From Paenibacillus sp. H1-7 (GTDB lineage: Bacteria; Bacillota; Bacilli; Paenibacillales; NBRC-103111): DNA of 64,000 bases. Made by a program: the position numbers and the translations under genes. A model generated the notes under the pieces. It saw only the letters and a list, made by a program, of their open reading frames with translations, was not told where the DNA came from and made no database searches. The stretch spans positions 1,923,501 through 1,987,500 of the forward strand of contig NZ_CP031168.1 in the NCBI RefSeq assembly GCF_022354825.1, written 5' to 3'. Below are positions 8,479-16,687 of the stretch, one piece after another (position 1 is the stretch's first letter; every line of letters begins with the position of its first letter).

Positions 8479-9372
8479 CTAGGCTGCATGCTGACGTCGG
8501 TACTCTATCGGCGTCAGCTTGTTTAGCTTTCTTTGCGCTCTTTCTTCGTTATAAAAATGAATGAATTCTTCTATTCGCCTTTGTGCTTCCTCGATGTTTC
8601 GGATATCATAAGGATAGAGGGCTTCCACTTTCAAATGTGAAAAGAAGCTCTCCATTGAGGCATTATCATAACAATTGCCTCGCCTGGACATGCTGATTTG
8701 GGCGCCAACCTTTGGCAGCATGTCGTGGTATGCATGAGACGTGTACTGGCTTCCCTGATCGCTGTGAACGATCAGTCCAGTCACGTCTTTATGCGTTTCA
8801 AATGCCTTCGTAAACGTCTCTAATACAAGAGGATTGTCATTACGGTTGCTCATATGGTAGGCTACAATTTCCCCATTCCAAAGGTCCTTGATTGCGGATA
8901 AGTAAATGCGATCATCAAATACTCGATATTGCGTCACATCCGTTACCCATTTTTGATTCGGTTCTGTCGCATTAAAATCTCTCTGCAGTAGATTCTCCGC
9001 GATCCTTCCATCAGATTTAGCTGCTTCACGCGTCGAACGATGAACATATTTGCGACGAATGATTGCCTGAATCTCTAAATCTCGCATAAGCCGTAGTACC
9101 TTCTTATGGTTCACACACAGGCTGTACTGTCGGTACAATTCGTCCTGTATCCGCCGATATCCAACCGTCTTCTTACGTTGATCATAAATAGCAAGAATCT
9201 TCTCCTTTAAATCAGCGTCAGGAGCTGCGTATTTGCGTTTCAAGTAGGCGTAGTAGCTGCTCCTAGCGACATTAAGCATGCTGCACAGCTCCACGACTGG
9301 ATAATGCCCAGCGGCAGCTTCAATGATTCTATACTTTCCGTTCACACCCCCTGTTTCCAAATTTGCAAACAC
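8479..9372 (-). CDS. IS3-family transposase OrfB (DDE integrase domain)
   Basis: The 297-residue catalytic part carries an N-terminal HTH_21-like region (YGYRRIQDELYR-like VGYRRIQDEL) and an rve integrase core with the DDE triad in WVTDVTQY, VHSDQGSQYTS and NASMESFFSHLK. The conserved YNEERAQRKLNKLTPIEYR tail is present, so the gene looks functional. The frame opens with GTG at 9372, but it is most likely made as an OrfAB fusion by -1 frameshifting from OrfA. Confidence 0.93.
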   Translation of the reverse strand: MFANLETGGVNGKYRIIEAAAGHYPVVELCSMLNVARSSYYAYLKRKYAAPDADLKEKILAIYDQRKKTVGYRRIQDELYRQYSLCVNHKKVLRLMRDLEIQAIIRRKYVHRSTREAAKSDGRIAENLLQRDFNATEPNQKWVTDVTQYRVFDDRIYLSAIKDLWNGEIVAYHMSNRNDNPLVLETFTKAFETHKDVTGLIVHSDQGSQYTSHAYHDMLPKVGAQISMSRRGNCYDNASMESFFSHLKVEALYPYDIRNIEEAQRRIEEFIHFYNEERAQRKLNKLTPIEYRRQHAA

Positions 9373-9638
9373 TTTTTTAGAACGTCATTCTCCCGTTTGA
9401 GCTTCGCTACATACCGATCTTGATCTAAGTACTCCTCACGACGTCCTCGTTGATCCAGGAGTCCAAACTCACCTAATTGCTTATACCTCCGCATCCACTT
9501 CTTGACCCGATCTTTGTCATGAATCTCTAAATGCTCCGTAATCTGCCGATACGACCACTTCTCCTCCATATGAAGGCGAATAGCTTCTTTCTTCAATTCC
9601 TCTGAATACGTTTTAAACTTCTGACCTCTTACTACCAT
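9342..9638 (-). CDS. IS3-family transposase OrfA (HTH)
   Basis: 98 residues with a helix-turn-helix (YSEELKKEAIRLHMEEKWSYRQITEHLEI) and a leucine-zipper-like C-terminus (YVAKLKRENDVLKKCLQ). The overlap with OrfB contains the heptamer A-AAA-AAG at 9378-9372 in the phase needed for programmed -1 frameshifting. This would join ...NDVLKK to VFANLETG of OrfB. GGGGGTG precedes ATG. Confidence 0.93.
   Translation of the reverse strand: MVVRGQKFKTYSEELKKEAIRLHMEEKWSYRQITEHLEIHDKDRVKKWMRRYKQLGEFGLLDQRGRREEYLDQDRYVAKLKRENDVLKKCLQIWKQGV
9372..9378 (-). other. Programmed -1 frameshift heptamer (A AAA AAG)
   Basis: On the minus strand the sequence CTAAAAAAGTG is read CTA-AAA-AAG in the OrfA frame. Slippage by -1 places GTG TTT GCA of OrfB next. 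This is the standard way IS3-family elements make the OrfAB transposase. Confidence 0.8.
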
Positions 9639-9746
9639 AAAAAATACACCCCCTAGAATTCATCGGATTAACCTAGGGGTTTTTCCAATGTCTATTCTAA
9701 GGGGTGCACTTTATAAAGCATACGAGGCTGTCTGATACTATCCGTA

Positions 9747-10631
9747 TTAGTTAGCGATGAATTCTTGTACCCACTCGCCGTTGTAGTAAGCAACGCCGAT
9801 TTTGGTGTAGTTAGGGCTCATGATGTTTTGACGGTGCCCAGGGCTGTTCATCCAGGAGTTCATAACCTCTTGCGGACTGCGTTGACCTTTAGCAATGTTC
9901 TCGCCGGCATAAGAGTAGCTGATACCATAAGTCTTCATCATGTCGAACGGAGAACCGTAGGTCGGCGAATTATGATCAAAGTAGTTGTTATTGTACATGT
10001 CTTTTGCCTTATCAAGTGCCATATTGGACAAAGCTTTGTCTTCTGTCAGGGCACCCAGACCTGCTTTGGCGCGCTCTTGGTTTACCAGGTTGATGACCTC
10101 GGTAGCGAATGCGGATTGCTCGCTAGTGCCTTCGTTGACCGTACCGCTGCCTGTATTTCCCGTGCTGCCGCTGCCGGTATTGCCGCCGTTAGCGGATCCG
10201 TTGTCGACATTGCCGGTATCGCCGCCATTGTCAACGTTTCCGTTGTCGACGGTACCGCCGTTATCCTCGCTGCCGTTGTCAGCTGTGCCGCCATCGTCGA
10301 CATTGCCTTGACCGGCGCCGTTACCAGGATTCACGGAAGGAATGCCGAAGTTGCAGTTCCAATCATTGTTGCCGCTGCCGTTGCCATTGCCGACAGGAAT
10401 TTGAGTCCAATATCCACCGGCCCAAACGTTATTGCTGCCAGTAGGGATAGAATGCCACTGGCCTTGTTGTCCTTGCAGCAAAGAATTCAGGTCAATGCCG
10501 TATTGCTTGGTCAAGCTGGACAGCGTGCTATCGGAAATTGTATTTAACGGAGCCGCAGATGCAGCGCTCACGCCGATAATCGGGCTCAAAGCCAGTACAC
10601 CTGTCAAAACAACTTTTTTGAAACGATTCAA
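9747..10631 (-). CDS. Secreted CAP-domain protein (YkwD-like)
   Basis: The start is probably TTG at 10631, because GGAGAGG precedes it and the product then begins MNRFKKVVLTGVLALSPIIG...AASAA, a good signal peptide with cleavage near residue 27. The middle holds a Gly/Asn/Asp/Ser-rich linker with repeated DNG/VDNG units. The C-terminal 120 residues form a CAP/SCP domain with VINLVNQERAKAGL, AGENIAKG, SWMNSPGHRQNIM and IGVAYYNGEWVQEF. The protein should be exported and may bind the wall. A c-di-AMP riboswitch lies upstream, as is usual for several cell-wall genes in Bacilli. Confidence 0.9.
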   Translation of the reverse strand: MNRFKKVVLTGVLALSPIIGVSAASAAPLNTISDSTLSSLTKQYGIDLNSLLQGQQGQWHSIPTGSNNVWAGGYWTQIPVGNGNGSGNNDWNCNFGIPSVNPGNGAGQGNVDDGGTADNGSEDNGGTVDNGNVDNGGDTGNVDNGSANGGNTGSGSTGNTGSGTVNEGTSEQSAFATEVINLVNQERAKAGLGALTEDKALSNMALDKAKDMYNNNYFDHNSPTYGSPFDMMKTYGISYSYAGENIAKGQRSPQEVMNSWMNSPGHRQNIMSPNYTKIGVAYYNGEWVQEFIAN

Positions 10632-10639
10632 AAAAATCC

Positions 10640-10766
10640 TCTCCTTTTCGCGGCCTACGAGGTTAGCTGACGGATTCGGGTCAAAGAGCAATCACCCTGC
10701 CGCAATAGGCGGCTTCACCCCATGGAATGGATCCCCCGTGCTTTCTATTAAGCTTCGGCCTTAATT
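10640..10766 (-). ncRNA. ydaO-type cyclic di-AMP riboswitch
   Basis: Read on the minus strand, the leader of the CAP-domain gene contains, in order, GGCCGAAGC, GGGGGATCCA, TGGGGTGAA, AGGG, GCTCTTTGACCCGAATCCG and TCAGCTAACCTCGTAGGC. These are the conserved blocks of the ydaO/yuaA riboswitch and end 10 nt before the GGAGAGG binding site. In this class c-di-AMP binding usually turns expression off; an obvious separate terminator is not visible, so control could act on translation or on overlap with the binding site. Confidence 0.88.
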
Positions 10767-11098
10767 TTGATAGTTTTGCTTCCGGTGTCCATGACCAATA
10801 ATCCGGTACGGATCGTTCGGAGCCATTTCATTGTAGCATGGGCCAAGACGCATTTCATGGCACAAAGTCTTCCAGCGGCTCTATGAAACTTCAATAAATG
10901 GCCGTCATCTCTAGCCATTTTACATAGATAAGAGCATTCTGCAATTCTCGAAAAATAGCAGCCGCACACGCCGGATCCTGCTTAATCGAGATGCGCTGGG
11001 ATATGTGTAAGGGAACCCTCTTTTGCCGCATCCATTGAACAAACCTGAACTCCGTGATAAAATTTGGATGTAAATCCGGTAAATGAGGACGTCCCGAT
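10767..11098. other. Intergenic region between the riboswitch and the DUF2294 gene
   Basis: About 330 bp without a convincing gene. It should hold the minus-strand promoter for the riboswitch transcript and the plus-strand promoter for the DUF2294 gene. No repeat or structured RNA was recognised. Confidence 0.5.
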
Positions 11099-11470
11099 AT
11101 GAACAAAACGGAAGCGGAATTCAGCAATTTAGTGAAAGCGTTTCGAAAGCGTCATATGGGCAAAGGTCCGCGGGAAATCCGCACGACATTTTGCAAGTGC
11201 TGGGCTATTTGCGAGATGGAGGGGAACCTTTCGCCCGTTGAGAAGTTTATCGCCTCGGCAGCGGACGGAAAGCAGGTATTGCGTTCCGCGAGGACCGAGA
11301 TGGTAAAGGAAATGTACAAGAACAACCCGCCGATAGAGATGGAGCAGCTGCTCGGCGCCCGTTTCCTGGAATTATATGTAGACATCGATTTGGAAAAAGA
11401 TTTCGGCATGTCCATCTTCGTCTTCGATCAGGACATCGAAAGCAAGTTCGCCGCTCCGAAATATTTATGA
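11099..11470 (+). CDS. DUF2294 family protein
   Basis: The 123-residue protein matches the DUF2294 pattern: VKAFRKRHMGKGPREIRTTF near the N-terminus, then CEMEGNLSPVEKFIA and a central VRTARTEMVKEMY-like segment (VLRSARTEMVKEMYKN). The family is found in Bacilli and other bacteria and its biochemical role is not established. No membrane helix or signal is present. GAGGACG precedes ATG. The gene stands alone and is followed by a terminator at 11580. Confidence 0.87.
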   Translation: MNKTEAEFSNLVKAFRKRHMGKGPREIRTTFCKCWAICEMEGNLSPVEKFIASAADGKQVLRSARTEMVKEMYKNNPPIEMEQLLGARFLELYVDIDLEKDFGMSIFVFDQDIESKFAAPKYL

Positions 11471-11579
11471 GTCTGACAGGCTCATGAGCAATGACGATTA
11501 TTCAAATAACCTGAGCATCATGTAGCATCCATCATAATGTGCCGTTGGCACTTGGCAGCGACCCTGCTTAAGACTAACC

Positions 11580-11639
11580 GCCGCAACAGACCTACCCTTT
11601 ATTTTTTGCGATAAGAGGGCTTGTCTGCTGCGGCTTTTT
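11580..11639 (+). terminator. Intrinsic terminator upstream of the formate dehydrogenase-like operon
   Basis: GCCGCAACAGAC pairs with GTCTGCTGCGGC (one mismatch) and is followed by TTTTTA. It probably ends transcripts from the DUF2294 side. Confidence 0.75.
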
Positions 11640-11664
11640 ATTTGAGTTCATAGGAGGATACAAG

Positions 11665-14016
11665 ATGGGAACAACGAAGCACACCGGTCCGATCAAGCTG
11701 CCCAAACAGCCTGATCCGAAGCTGTGGGTGAGCAAAGCGCCTTTCGGCCTCGGGCGGGTGAAGCCGCACCATATCAAAGAAACGGCGAAGATCGCCTGGG
11801 AGAACCGCGATCAGCTGCCTTATGCTTACCGCATTCTGACGCAGGGCGTATGCGACGGCTGCGCTCTCGGCGTGTCCGGCCTGTACGACCGGACGCTGGA
11901 AGGGCCGCATCTATGCACGACGCGACTGAACGTGCTCCGGCTTAGCACGATGCCCGCGATCAAGCCAGAGGAGCTGCACCGGGACATCGACGAGCTGGCC
12001 CGGCTCGACAGCACGGCACTGCGCAAGCTCGGGCGCATCCCGTATCCGCTGATCCGGCGTCAAGGGGAGAGGCGCTTCTCCCGGCTGACTTGGGACGAAG
12101 CGCTGGAGATGATCGCGGCGAAGATCCGCTCGATCGACCCGAAGCAGCTGGCCTTCTATTTGACGGCGCGCGGGATTACGAACGAGAGCTACTATGCGGC
12201 GGCCAAAGTCGCCCGGCTCCTCGGCACGAACAACATCGACAACGCGTCGCGCATTTGCCATTCTCCTTCAAAGACGGCGCTGAAGCGGTCCGTAGGCATA
12301 GGCGCCTCCAGCTGCAACTACAAGGACTGGATCGGCACCGACGTGCTCGTGTTTTGGGGCAGCGTAGCCGCCAACAACCAGCCGGTTTCGACCAAATATA
12401 TGTACGCGGCCAAGCGGAAAGGGACGAAAATTATCGTCATCAATCCGTACTATGAGCCGTCGATGGAGCAGTATTGGATTCCTTCCATTCCGGAATCCGC
12501 TTTATTCGGAACGAGGCTCGCCGACGACTTTTACCAGGTGAACATAGGCGGCGACATTGCGTTCATGAACGGCGTCATGAAGCATTGGTTCGAGATGGAG
12601 ATGGAAGCCCCCGGCAGCGCCATCGACCGCGCGTTCGTGAATGAGCACACGAACGGCTATACCGCCTTGAGAGAGCATGTCATGAAGCAGCGATGGGAGC
12701 AGCTCGAGCGCTCCTCGGGGCTCAGCCAGGAACGGATGCTGGAGTTTGCCCGCCTGCTTGCGAAGGCGAAATCCGCCGTCTTCGTCTGGAGCATGGGGCT
12801 GACCCAGCACCGGTTCGGCACGGACAACATCTCGCAGGTAGCCAATCTGGCGCTGCTGCGGGGATTTCTCGGCCGCGAGCATTGCGGCCTCATGCCGATT
12901 CGCGGCCATAGCGGCGTCCAGGGCTCCGGCGAGATGGGGGCCGACCCGTTCAGCCTGCCGGGCGGCGATTACAAGGCGGCGGACCGGAGCCGCATCGAGA
13001 AGCTGTGGGGCTTCGAGCTGCCGGCATGGCAGGGCGACATCGTCGGCGTCTCGCTGGAGAATGCGCTGCTGCCGCAGGATCACGAGCGGAAGCTGAAGCT
13101 GTTCTACACGTCCGGCGGCAACTTTCTCGAGACGATGCCGGACCCGGCCTTCGTACAGCGCTGTCTGCAGAGCGTCGATATCCGGGTGCATCAGGATATC
13201 GTGCTGAATACGTCGACGTTGGCCGACGCGCGCGAAGCGGTCCTGGTGCTGCCGGCGATGACCCGGTACGAGCAGCCGGGCGGGGGCACGTCGACGTCGA
13301 CGGAGCGGATGGTCTACTTCTCGCCCGAAATCAAAGGTCCGAGAATCGGGGAAGCGCGGGCGGAGTGGGCGATCTATGCGGAGCTGGCGGTCCGCGTCGA
13401 TCCGCAGAACAAGCGGCGCATCGGATTCGGCGATGCGCAGGGCATCCGCCGCGAAATTGCTCAGGCCGTCCCGTATTACGACGGCGTTCAGCATTTGGCG
13501 GAACGCGGCGATGTGTTCCAATGGGGCGGAGCGTGGCTGTGCGAGGGCGGCGTCTGTCCGACGCCCGACGGACGCGGACAGCTCATCCCGATCGAGCTGC
13601 CCGAGCTGCGCAAGCCGGAAGGGCACTTCATGGTAACGACGCGCCGCGGCAAGCAGTTCAACTCGATGATCTACAGCGATATCGATCCGTTCAACAATGC
13701 GGACCGGTACGATGTGCTGATCAACGGCGAGGACGCGGCCAGTCTCGGGCTGCGGGAAGGGGACGCCGTTGTCGTCTATAACCGGTACGGCTTGCTGCAC
13801 GGGCGCGCCAAGCCGGCGGCAATTCGCCGCGGCAATATCGGCGTTCACTGGCCGGAGGGCAACAGCCTGATTCCGAAAGGCGTATATGAGCCGCATGCGG
13901 GCATACCCGAATATAACATTGCCGCTGTGGTGGAAAAGGCGGAAACCTATCACGCCTTCAAGGATACGAAGTATGTCGAGAAGCGGATCGCCGAGCTTGA
14001 GACGGAAATGGAGTGA
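11665..14016 (+). CDS. FdhF/YdeP-family molybdopterin oxidoreductase (formate dehydrogenase alpha-like)
   Basis: 783 residues with the layout of the FdhF/YdeP group. The N-terminal region has cysteines in GVCDGCALGV and HLCTTRL that may hold a cofactor. The molybdopterin domain includes SRICHSPSKTAL, where the cysteine aligns with the Sec/Cys ligand of formate dehydrogenases. The Mo-bis-MGD binding C-terminal domain carries GKQFNSMIYSDIDPFNNADR and VHWPEGNSLIP. It probably oxidises formate or a related substrate in the cytoplasm, but the in vivo substrate of this subgroup is uncertain. GGAGGATACAAG precedes ATG. The fdhD gene follows at once. Confidence 0.92.
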   Translation: MGTTKHTGPIKLPKQPDPKLWVSKAPFGLGRVKPHHIKETAKIAWENRDQLPYAYRILTQGVCDGCALGVSGLYDRTLEGPHLCTTRLNVLRLSTMPAIKPEELHRDIDELARLDSTALRKLGRIPYPLIRRQGERRFSRLTWDEALEMIAAKIRSIDPKQLAFYLTARGITNESYYAAAKVARLLGTNNIDNASRICHSPSKTALKRSVGIGASSCNYKDWIGTDVLVFWGSVAANNQPVSTKYMYAAKRKGTKIIVINPYYEPSMEQYWIPSIPESALFGTRLADDFYQVNIGGDIAFMNGVMKHWFEMEMEAPGSAIDRAFVNEHTNGYTALREHVMKQRWEQLERSSGLSQERMLEFARLLAKAKSAVFVWSMGLTQHRFGTDNISQVANLALLRGFLGREHCGLMPIRGHSGVQGSGEMGADPFSLPGGDYKAADRSRIEKLWGFELPAWQGDIVGVSLENALLPQDHERKLKLFYTSGGNFLETMPDPAFVQRCLQSVDIRVHQDIVLNTSTLADAREAVLVLPAMTRYEQPGGGTSTSTERMVYFSPEIKGPRIGEARAEWAIYAELAVRVDPQNKRRIGFGDAQGIRREIAQAVPYYDGVQHLAERGDVFQWGGAWLCEGGVCPTPDGRGQLIPIELPELRKPEGHFMVTTRRGKQFNSMIYSDIDPFNNADRYDVLINGEDAASLGLREGDAVVVYNRYGLLHGRAKPAAIRRGNIGVHWPEGNSLIPKGVYEPHAGIPEYNIAAVVEKAETYHAFKDTKYVEKRIAELETEME

Positions 14017-14021
14017 TGGGC

Positions 14022-14813
14022 ATGGAACGTCCGGTAACGTCACGTTGGCCAATATTGAAGTATGAGTCGGGGCGGCTGCAGGAGAAGGAGGATGAGGTCG
14101 CGGACGAGTTTCCGCTTACGATCCGGGTCGACGGGGAAGAATTCGCGACGATCGTCTGCTCTCCGTCGGATTTGGAGGACATGATCATCGGATTTCTGGC
14201 TTCCGAAGGAATGATCCGTACCATGGAGGATATCGCCAAGCTGTCGCTGGACGAGGCTCGCGGCTTTGCCGATGTGCAGCTGGCCGCCGCGCAAAATACC
14301 GGCAAAGACTGGTACAATAAACGGTTTATCGGCTCCTGCTGCGGCAAGAGCCGCCAGTTTTATTTTCATAATGATGCCCGTACGGCCAAAACGGTTATGT
14401 CCCGGACAACGATTACGCCGGAGCAATGCCTTGCGCTCATGCGCGGGCTACAGCACGCTTCATCGGACTTCCGCAACACGGGCGGCGTTCATAACGCCGC
14501 CTTGTGCACGACGGAGGAGCTGCTGACAGCCCGAACGGATATCGGCAGGCACAATGCCCTCGATAAGCTGTACGGCCACTGCTTGCGGCACCGTATTCCG
14601 CTGAAGGGAAAAGTGCTTGTATTCAGCGGGAGAGTGTCGTCCGAGGTGCTGCTGAAGACGGCCAAGATCGGCGTGGGGATCCTGCTCTCCAAGTCGGCGC
14701 CGACGCAGCTGGCGCTGCAGCTTGCCTCGGATCTGGGCATTACGGTCATCGGCTTTATCCGCGGCGATTCCTTCAATGTGTATACGCATCCTGAACGACT
14801 GTCTACGGTTTGA
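14022..14813 (+). CDS. fdhD: Formate dehydrogenase accessory sulfurtransferase FdhD
   Basis: FdhD moves sulfur from IscS-type desulfurase to the molybdenum cofactor of formate dehydrogenases. The 263-residue protein has the catalytic cysteine pair in the form GSCCGKSR, the FRNTGGVHNAAL loop, DIGRHNALDKL and FSGRVSSEVLLKTAKIGV. The start is taken at 14022, where GGAG is spaced 8 nt; GTG 14013 and ATG 14016 are alternatives. It is tightly linked to the preceding molybdoenzyme, which supports that enzyme needing a sulfurated cofactor. The 3' end overlaps the convergent signal peptidase gene by 11 bp. Confidence 0.95.
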   Translation: MERPVTSRWPILKYESGRLQEKEDEVADEFPLTIRVDGEEFATIVCSPSDLEDMIIGFLASEGMIRTMEDIAKLSLDEARGFADVQLAAAQNTGKDWYNKRFIGSCCGKSRQFYFHNDARTAKTVMSRTTITPEQCLALMRGLQHASSDFRNTGGVHNAALCTTEELLTARTDIGRHNALDKLYGHCLRHRIPLKGKVLVFSGRVSSEVLLKTAKIGVGILLSKSAPTQLALQLASDLGITVIGFIRGDSFNVYTHPERLSTV

Positions 14814-15276
14814 CCTTGCCTACGATCTTCTCGAAAGGGATTGGACCCAGGTCGCGGCTGTCAAGACTGTTGGAGCGGTTATCGCCGAGGACGAAAACCG
14901 TCTTCTCGGGTACGGTTCGTTCGTTCATATTGCGGTGGTTGTAAGCTTCGCCCCGGCTGGCGGCTTCCTCCACCGCTTTTTGTATGTATGGCTCTTTTAA
15001 CGGCCGCCCGTTGACGTATACTTGATCGCCTTCTACTTTGACGGTTTCTCCAGGCAGTGCGATCACTCTTTTCAAGTAGTACTGGTTCTCGTTTACTTGT
15101 ACGATGACGATATCTCCGCGCTGGAACGAATGATCCTGATAATAGGTCGTATCGACGGCGAGCCGGTCTTTTGCATGATAGGTAGGCTCCATGGACGGCC
15201 CCTCTACAATAAACGGCTTGTTATACTGCGCGTAGACCGACGATAACGATACTAGCAGCGCTAAAAATAGTTTCAA
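14803..15276 (-). CDS. Type I signal peptidase
   Basis: The 157-residue protein cleaves signal peptides at the outer face of the membrane. The catalytic serine is S28 in VEGPSMEPT and the general-base lysine is K69 in YYLKRVIALPGE. The GDNRSNSLDSRDLG box is intact near the C-terminus. A short hydrophobic N-terminus (MKLFLALLVSLSSVYA) is the single membrane anchor. The start is TTG, supported by AAAGGAGGG with 7-nt spacing. It is convergent with fdhD. Paralogues of this enzyme are usual in Bacilli, so no sip gene number is assigned. Confidence 0.94.
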   Translation of the reverse strand: MKLFLALLVSLSSVYAQYNKPFIVEGPSMEPTYHAKDRLAVDTTYYQDHSFQRGDIVIVQVNENQYYLKRVIALPGETVKVEGDQVYVNGRPLKEPYIQKAVEEAASRGEAYNHRNMNERTVPEKTVFVLGDNRSNSLDSRDLGPIPFEKIVGKVKP

Positions 15277-15338
15277 TAAAAGCCCTCCTTTGTCCTTTGT
15301 ATAAGATTTACTTCATAAAGACGCGCAGAGAATGAGGG

Positions 15339-16193
15339 CTACATCCCGGATGCTTTGACCATCTCTGCAAACACGGTAAAAGCCTTGCTCGTAAACCGGT
15401 CGTTGCGGCGGACGAGGCTCGTCTTCGTATAACGGAACGGCTCGGGTACAGGGTACACCCCGATCGTTCCGTCATCTCCGTTTAGCACGGAAGCAGGTAG
15501 CAGCGTGGAGGCCAGCCCGGCGCGAACACAGCTGAGAAGCGTCTCCAAGGAGCTGATCTCGATAATATTGTCGAGGGCGAGCCCTATGCTCCGCAGCCAT
15601 TGCTCCAGGATGGCGCGAAACGGGCAGCCTTTGGGGGAAACGGCCCATTTCAAAGCCGCTAGGTCCGGGTACTCATCGCCGGTGAGCGGCGTCAACAATC
15701 TCAGCTCGTCGCGGGTCGCATGCTCGCACAGCAGCTTGGCGGGCGGATAATCTCCCGTCACGAACGCGCCGTCCAGTTTATGGCTCAGTACCATATCCAG
15801 CAGATCGCCGGAGGGTCCTGTCAGCAGCGTCAGCGATACTTCCGGATGCCGGGATTGAAAGGAGGACAACGCTCTCATTAGGCTGCCGCAATTCAAGGTG
15901 TCAACGACGCCGATGCAGAGAGGACCGCTCGGGTAGGGCGTATCCTGAACCGCTCTTACGGCCTCGTCCGACATTTGCACGATGGAGGCTGCGTATTCGC
16001 GAAATACGACCCCTTTGTCCGTCAGCGACACGCCTTTGGGATGTCTGTGAAACAACGGAACGCCAAGCTCCGATTCCAGCTTCCGGATTCGTGCCGTCAC
16101 ATTCGATTGCACGTAATCCATCCGCTGCGCCGCACCGCTAATATTGCCTTCCTCCGCCACGGTCAGAAACACTTTGAGGTCCGTCAATTCCAT
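15339..16193 (-). CDS. LysR-family transcriptional regulator
   Basis: The 284-residue LysR protein has an N-terminal winged helix (NISGAAQRMDYVQSNVTARIRKLESELGVPLFHR) and a periplasmic-binding-protein-like effector domain beginning PLCIGVVDTLNCGSL. It is divergent from the paired SMR transporter genes with 146 bp between the starts. By the usual LysR arrangement it probably controls itself and those genes. GGGAGGG precedes ATG. Confidence 0.93.
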   Translation of the reverse strand: MELTDLKVFLTVAEEGNISGAAQRMDYVQSNVTARIRKLESELGVPLFHRHPKGVSLTDKGVVFREYAASIVQMSDEAVRAVQDTPYPSGPLCIGVVDTLNCGSLMRALSSFQSRHPEVSLTLLTGPSGDLLDMVLSHKLDGAFVTGDYPPAKLLCEHATRDELRLLTPLTGDEYPDLAALKWAVSPKGCPFRAILEQWLRSIGLALDNIIEISSLETLLSCVRAGLASTLLPASVLNGDDGTIGVYPVPEPFRYTKTSLVRRNDRFTSKAFTVFAEMVKASGM

Positions 16194-16339
16194 GCTTCCG
16201 CCCTCCCTTTGGTATCAAAAAAAATGATGGATCTATGAATATGTATCATTATACTACACGCCGATAATCCGTTACACTGGATTTCAAGCAAATTTTTACA
16301 GGGCTGAAACGAAGCTTGGAGAGGAGCGGAATCGCGGAT

Positions 16340-16687
16340 ATGAACAAATATTGGTGGTTTTTATTGTTGGCCGGGGCTTTCGAGGTAGTCTGGGTGGCGG
16401 GCTTGAAGCATTCTTCGGCATGGTGGCAGTGGCTTATCACCTTCGCTTGCATACTGTTCAGCTTCAAGGTGCTGCTGGACGCAGCGGCTCGCCTGCCCTT
16501 AGGTACGGTGTACTCGGTATTCACCGGAGTCGGTACGGCGGGCACGGTCATTACGGAAATTGTGATGTTCGGGGAACCGGTTGACCCGCTCAAGCTGCTT
16601 TTTATTGCTACATTGGCAGCCGGCATCATCGGGTTGAAGCTAGTCACAGAAACGGCGGCTCCAGACTCCAAGGAGGGGAATGTCTAA
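16340..16687 (+). CDS. SMR-family efflux protein, first subunit
   Basis: About 115 residues and four membrane helices (WWFLLLAGAFEVVWVAGLKH is the first, with the conserved membrane glutamate E in GAFEV). The protein is a small multidrug resistance family member that exports cations in exchange for protons. The GTVYSVFTGVGTAGTVITEI segment is typical. ATG 16340 is preferred over a TTG at 16316. The next gene encodes a second SMR protein and starts exactly at this stop codon, so the two probably form a heterodimer as YkkCD-type pairs do. Confidence 0.88.
   Translation: MNKYWWFLLLAGAFEVVWVAGLKHSSAWWQWLITFACILFSFKVLLDAAARLPLGTVYSVFTGVGTAGTVITEIVMFGEPVDPLKLLFIATLAAGIIGLKLVTETAAPDSKEGNV

Larger units (their letters stand above)
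8442..9713 (-). mobile_element. IS3-family (IS150-type) insertion sequence, apparently intact
   Basis: Two overlapping reading frames encode the transposase. The ends form imperfect inverted repeats: the left end has TGGTCAAGACCCC...GGACATTGAAAAA and the right end, read inward, TAAAGTGCACCCC...GACATTGGAAAAA, with CCCTAGG beyond both. A 3-bp direct repeat TAA (8439-8441 and 9714-9716) flanks the element and fits the 3-bp duplication of the IS150 group. The exact ends are inferred from this match. The element is about 1.27 kb. Confidence 0.82.

Noticed and set aside
9765..10547. 260-codon plus-strand open frame opposite the CAP-domain gene
   Set aside because: Caused by the repetitive Gly/Asn linker codons; the sense gene has signal peptide, CAP motifs and riboswitch.
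12502..14052. 516-codon minus-strand open frame opposite the formate dehydrogenase-like gene
   Set aside because: It is a shadow of a GC-rich gene with clear molybdoenzyme motifs on the plus strand; Arg/Asp-rich composition and no family pattern.
16194..16339. Guanidine-I (ykkC) riboswitch before the SMR pair
   Set aside because: The conserved ACGR and GGGA-type blocks are not visible in the 146-bp gap.
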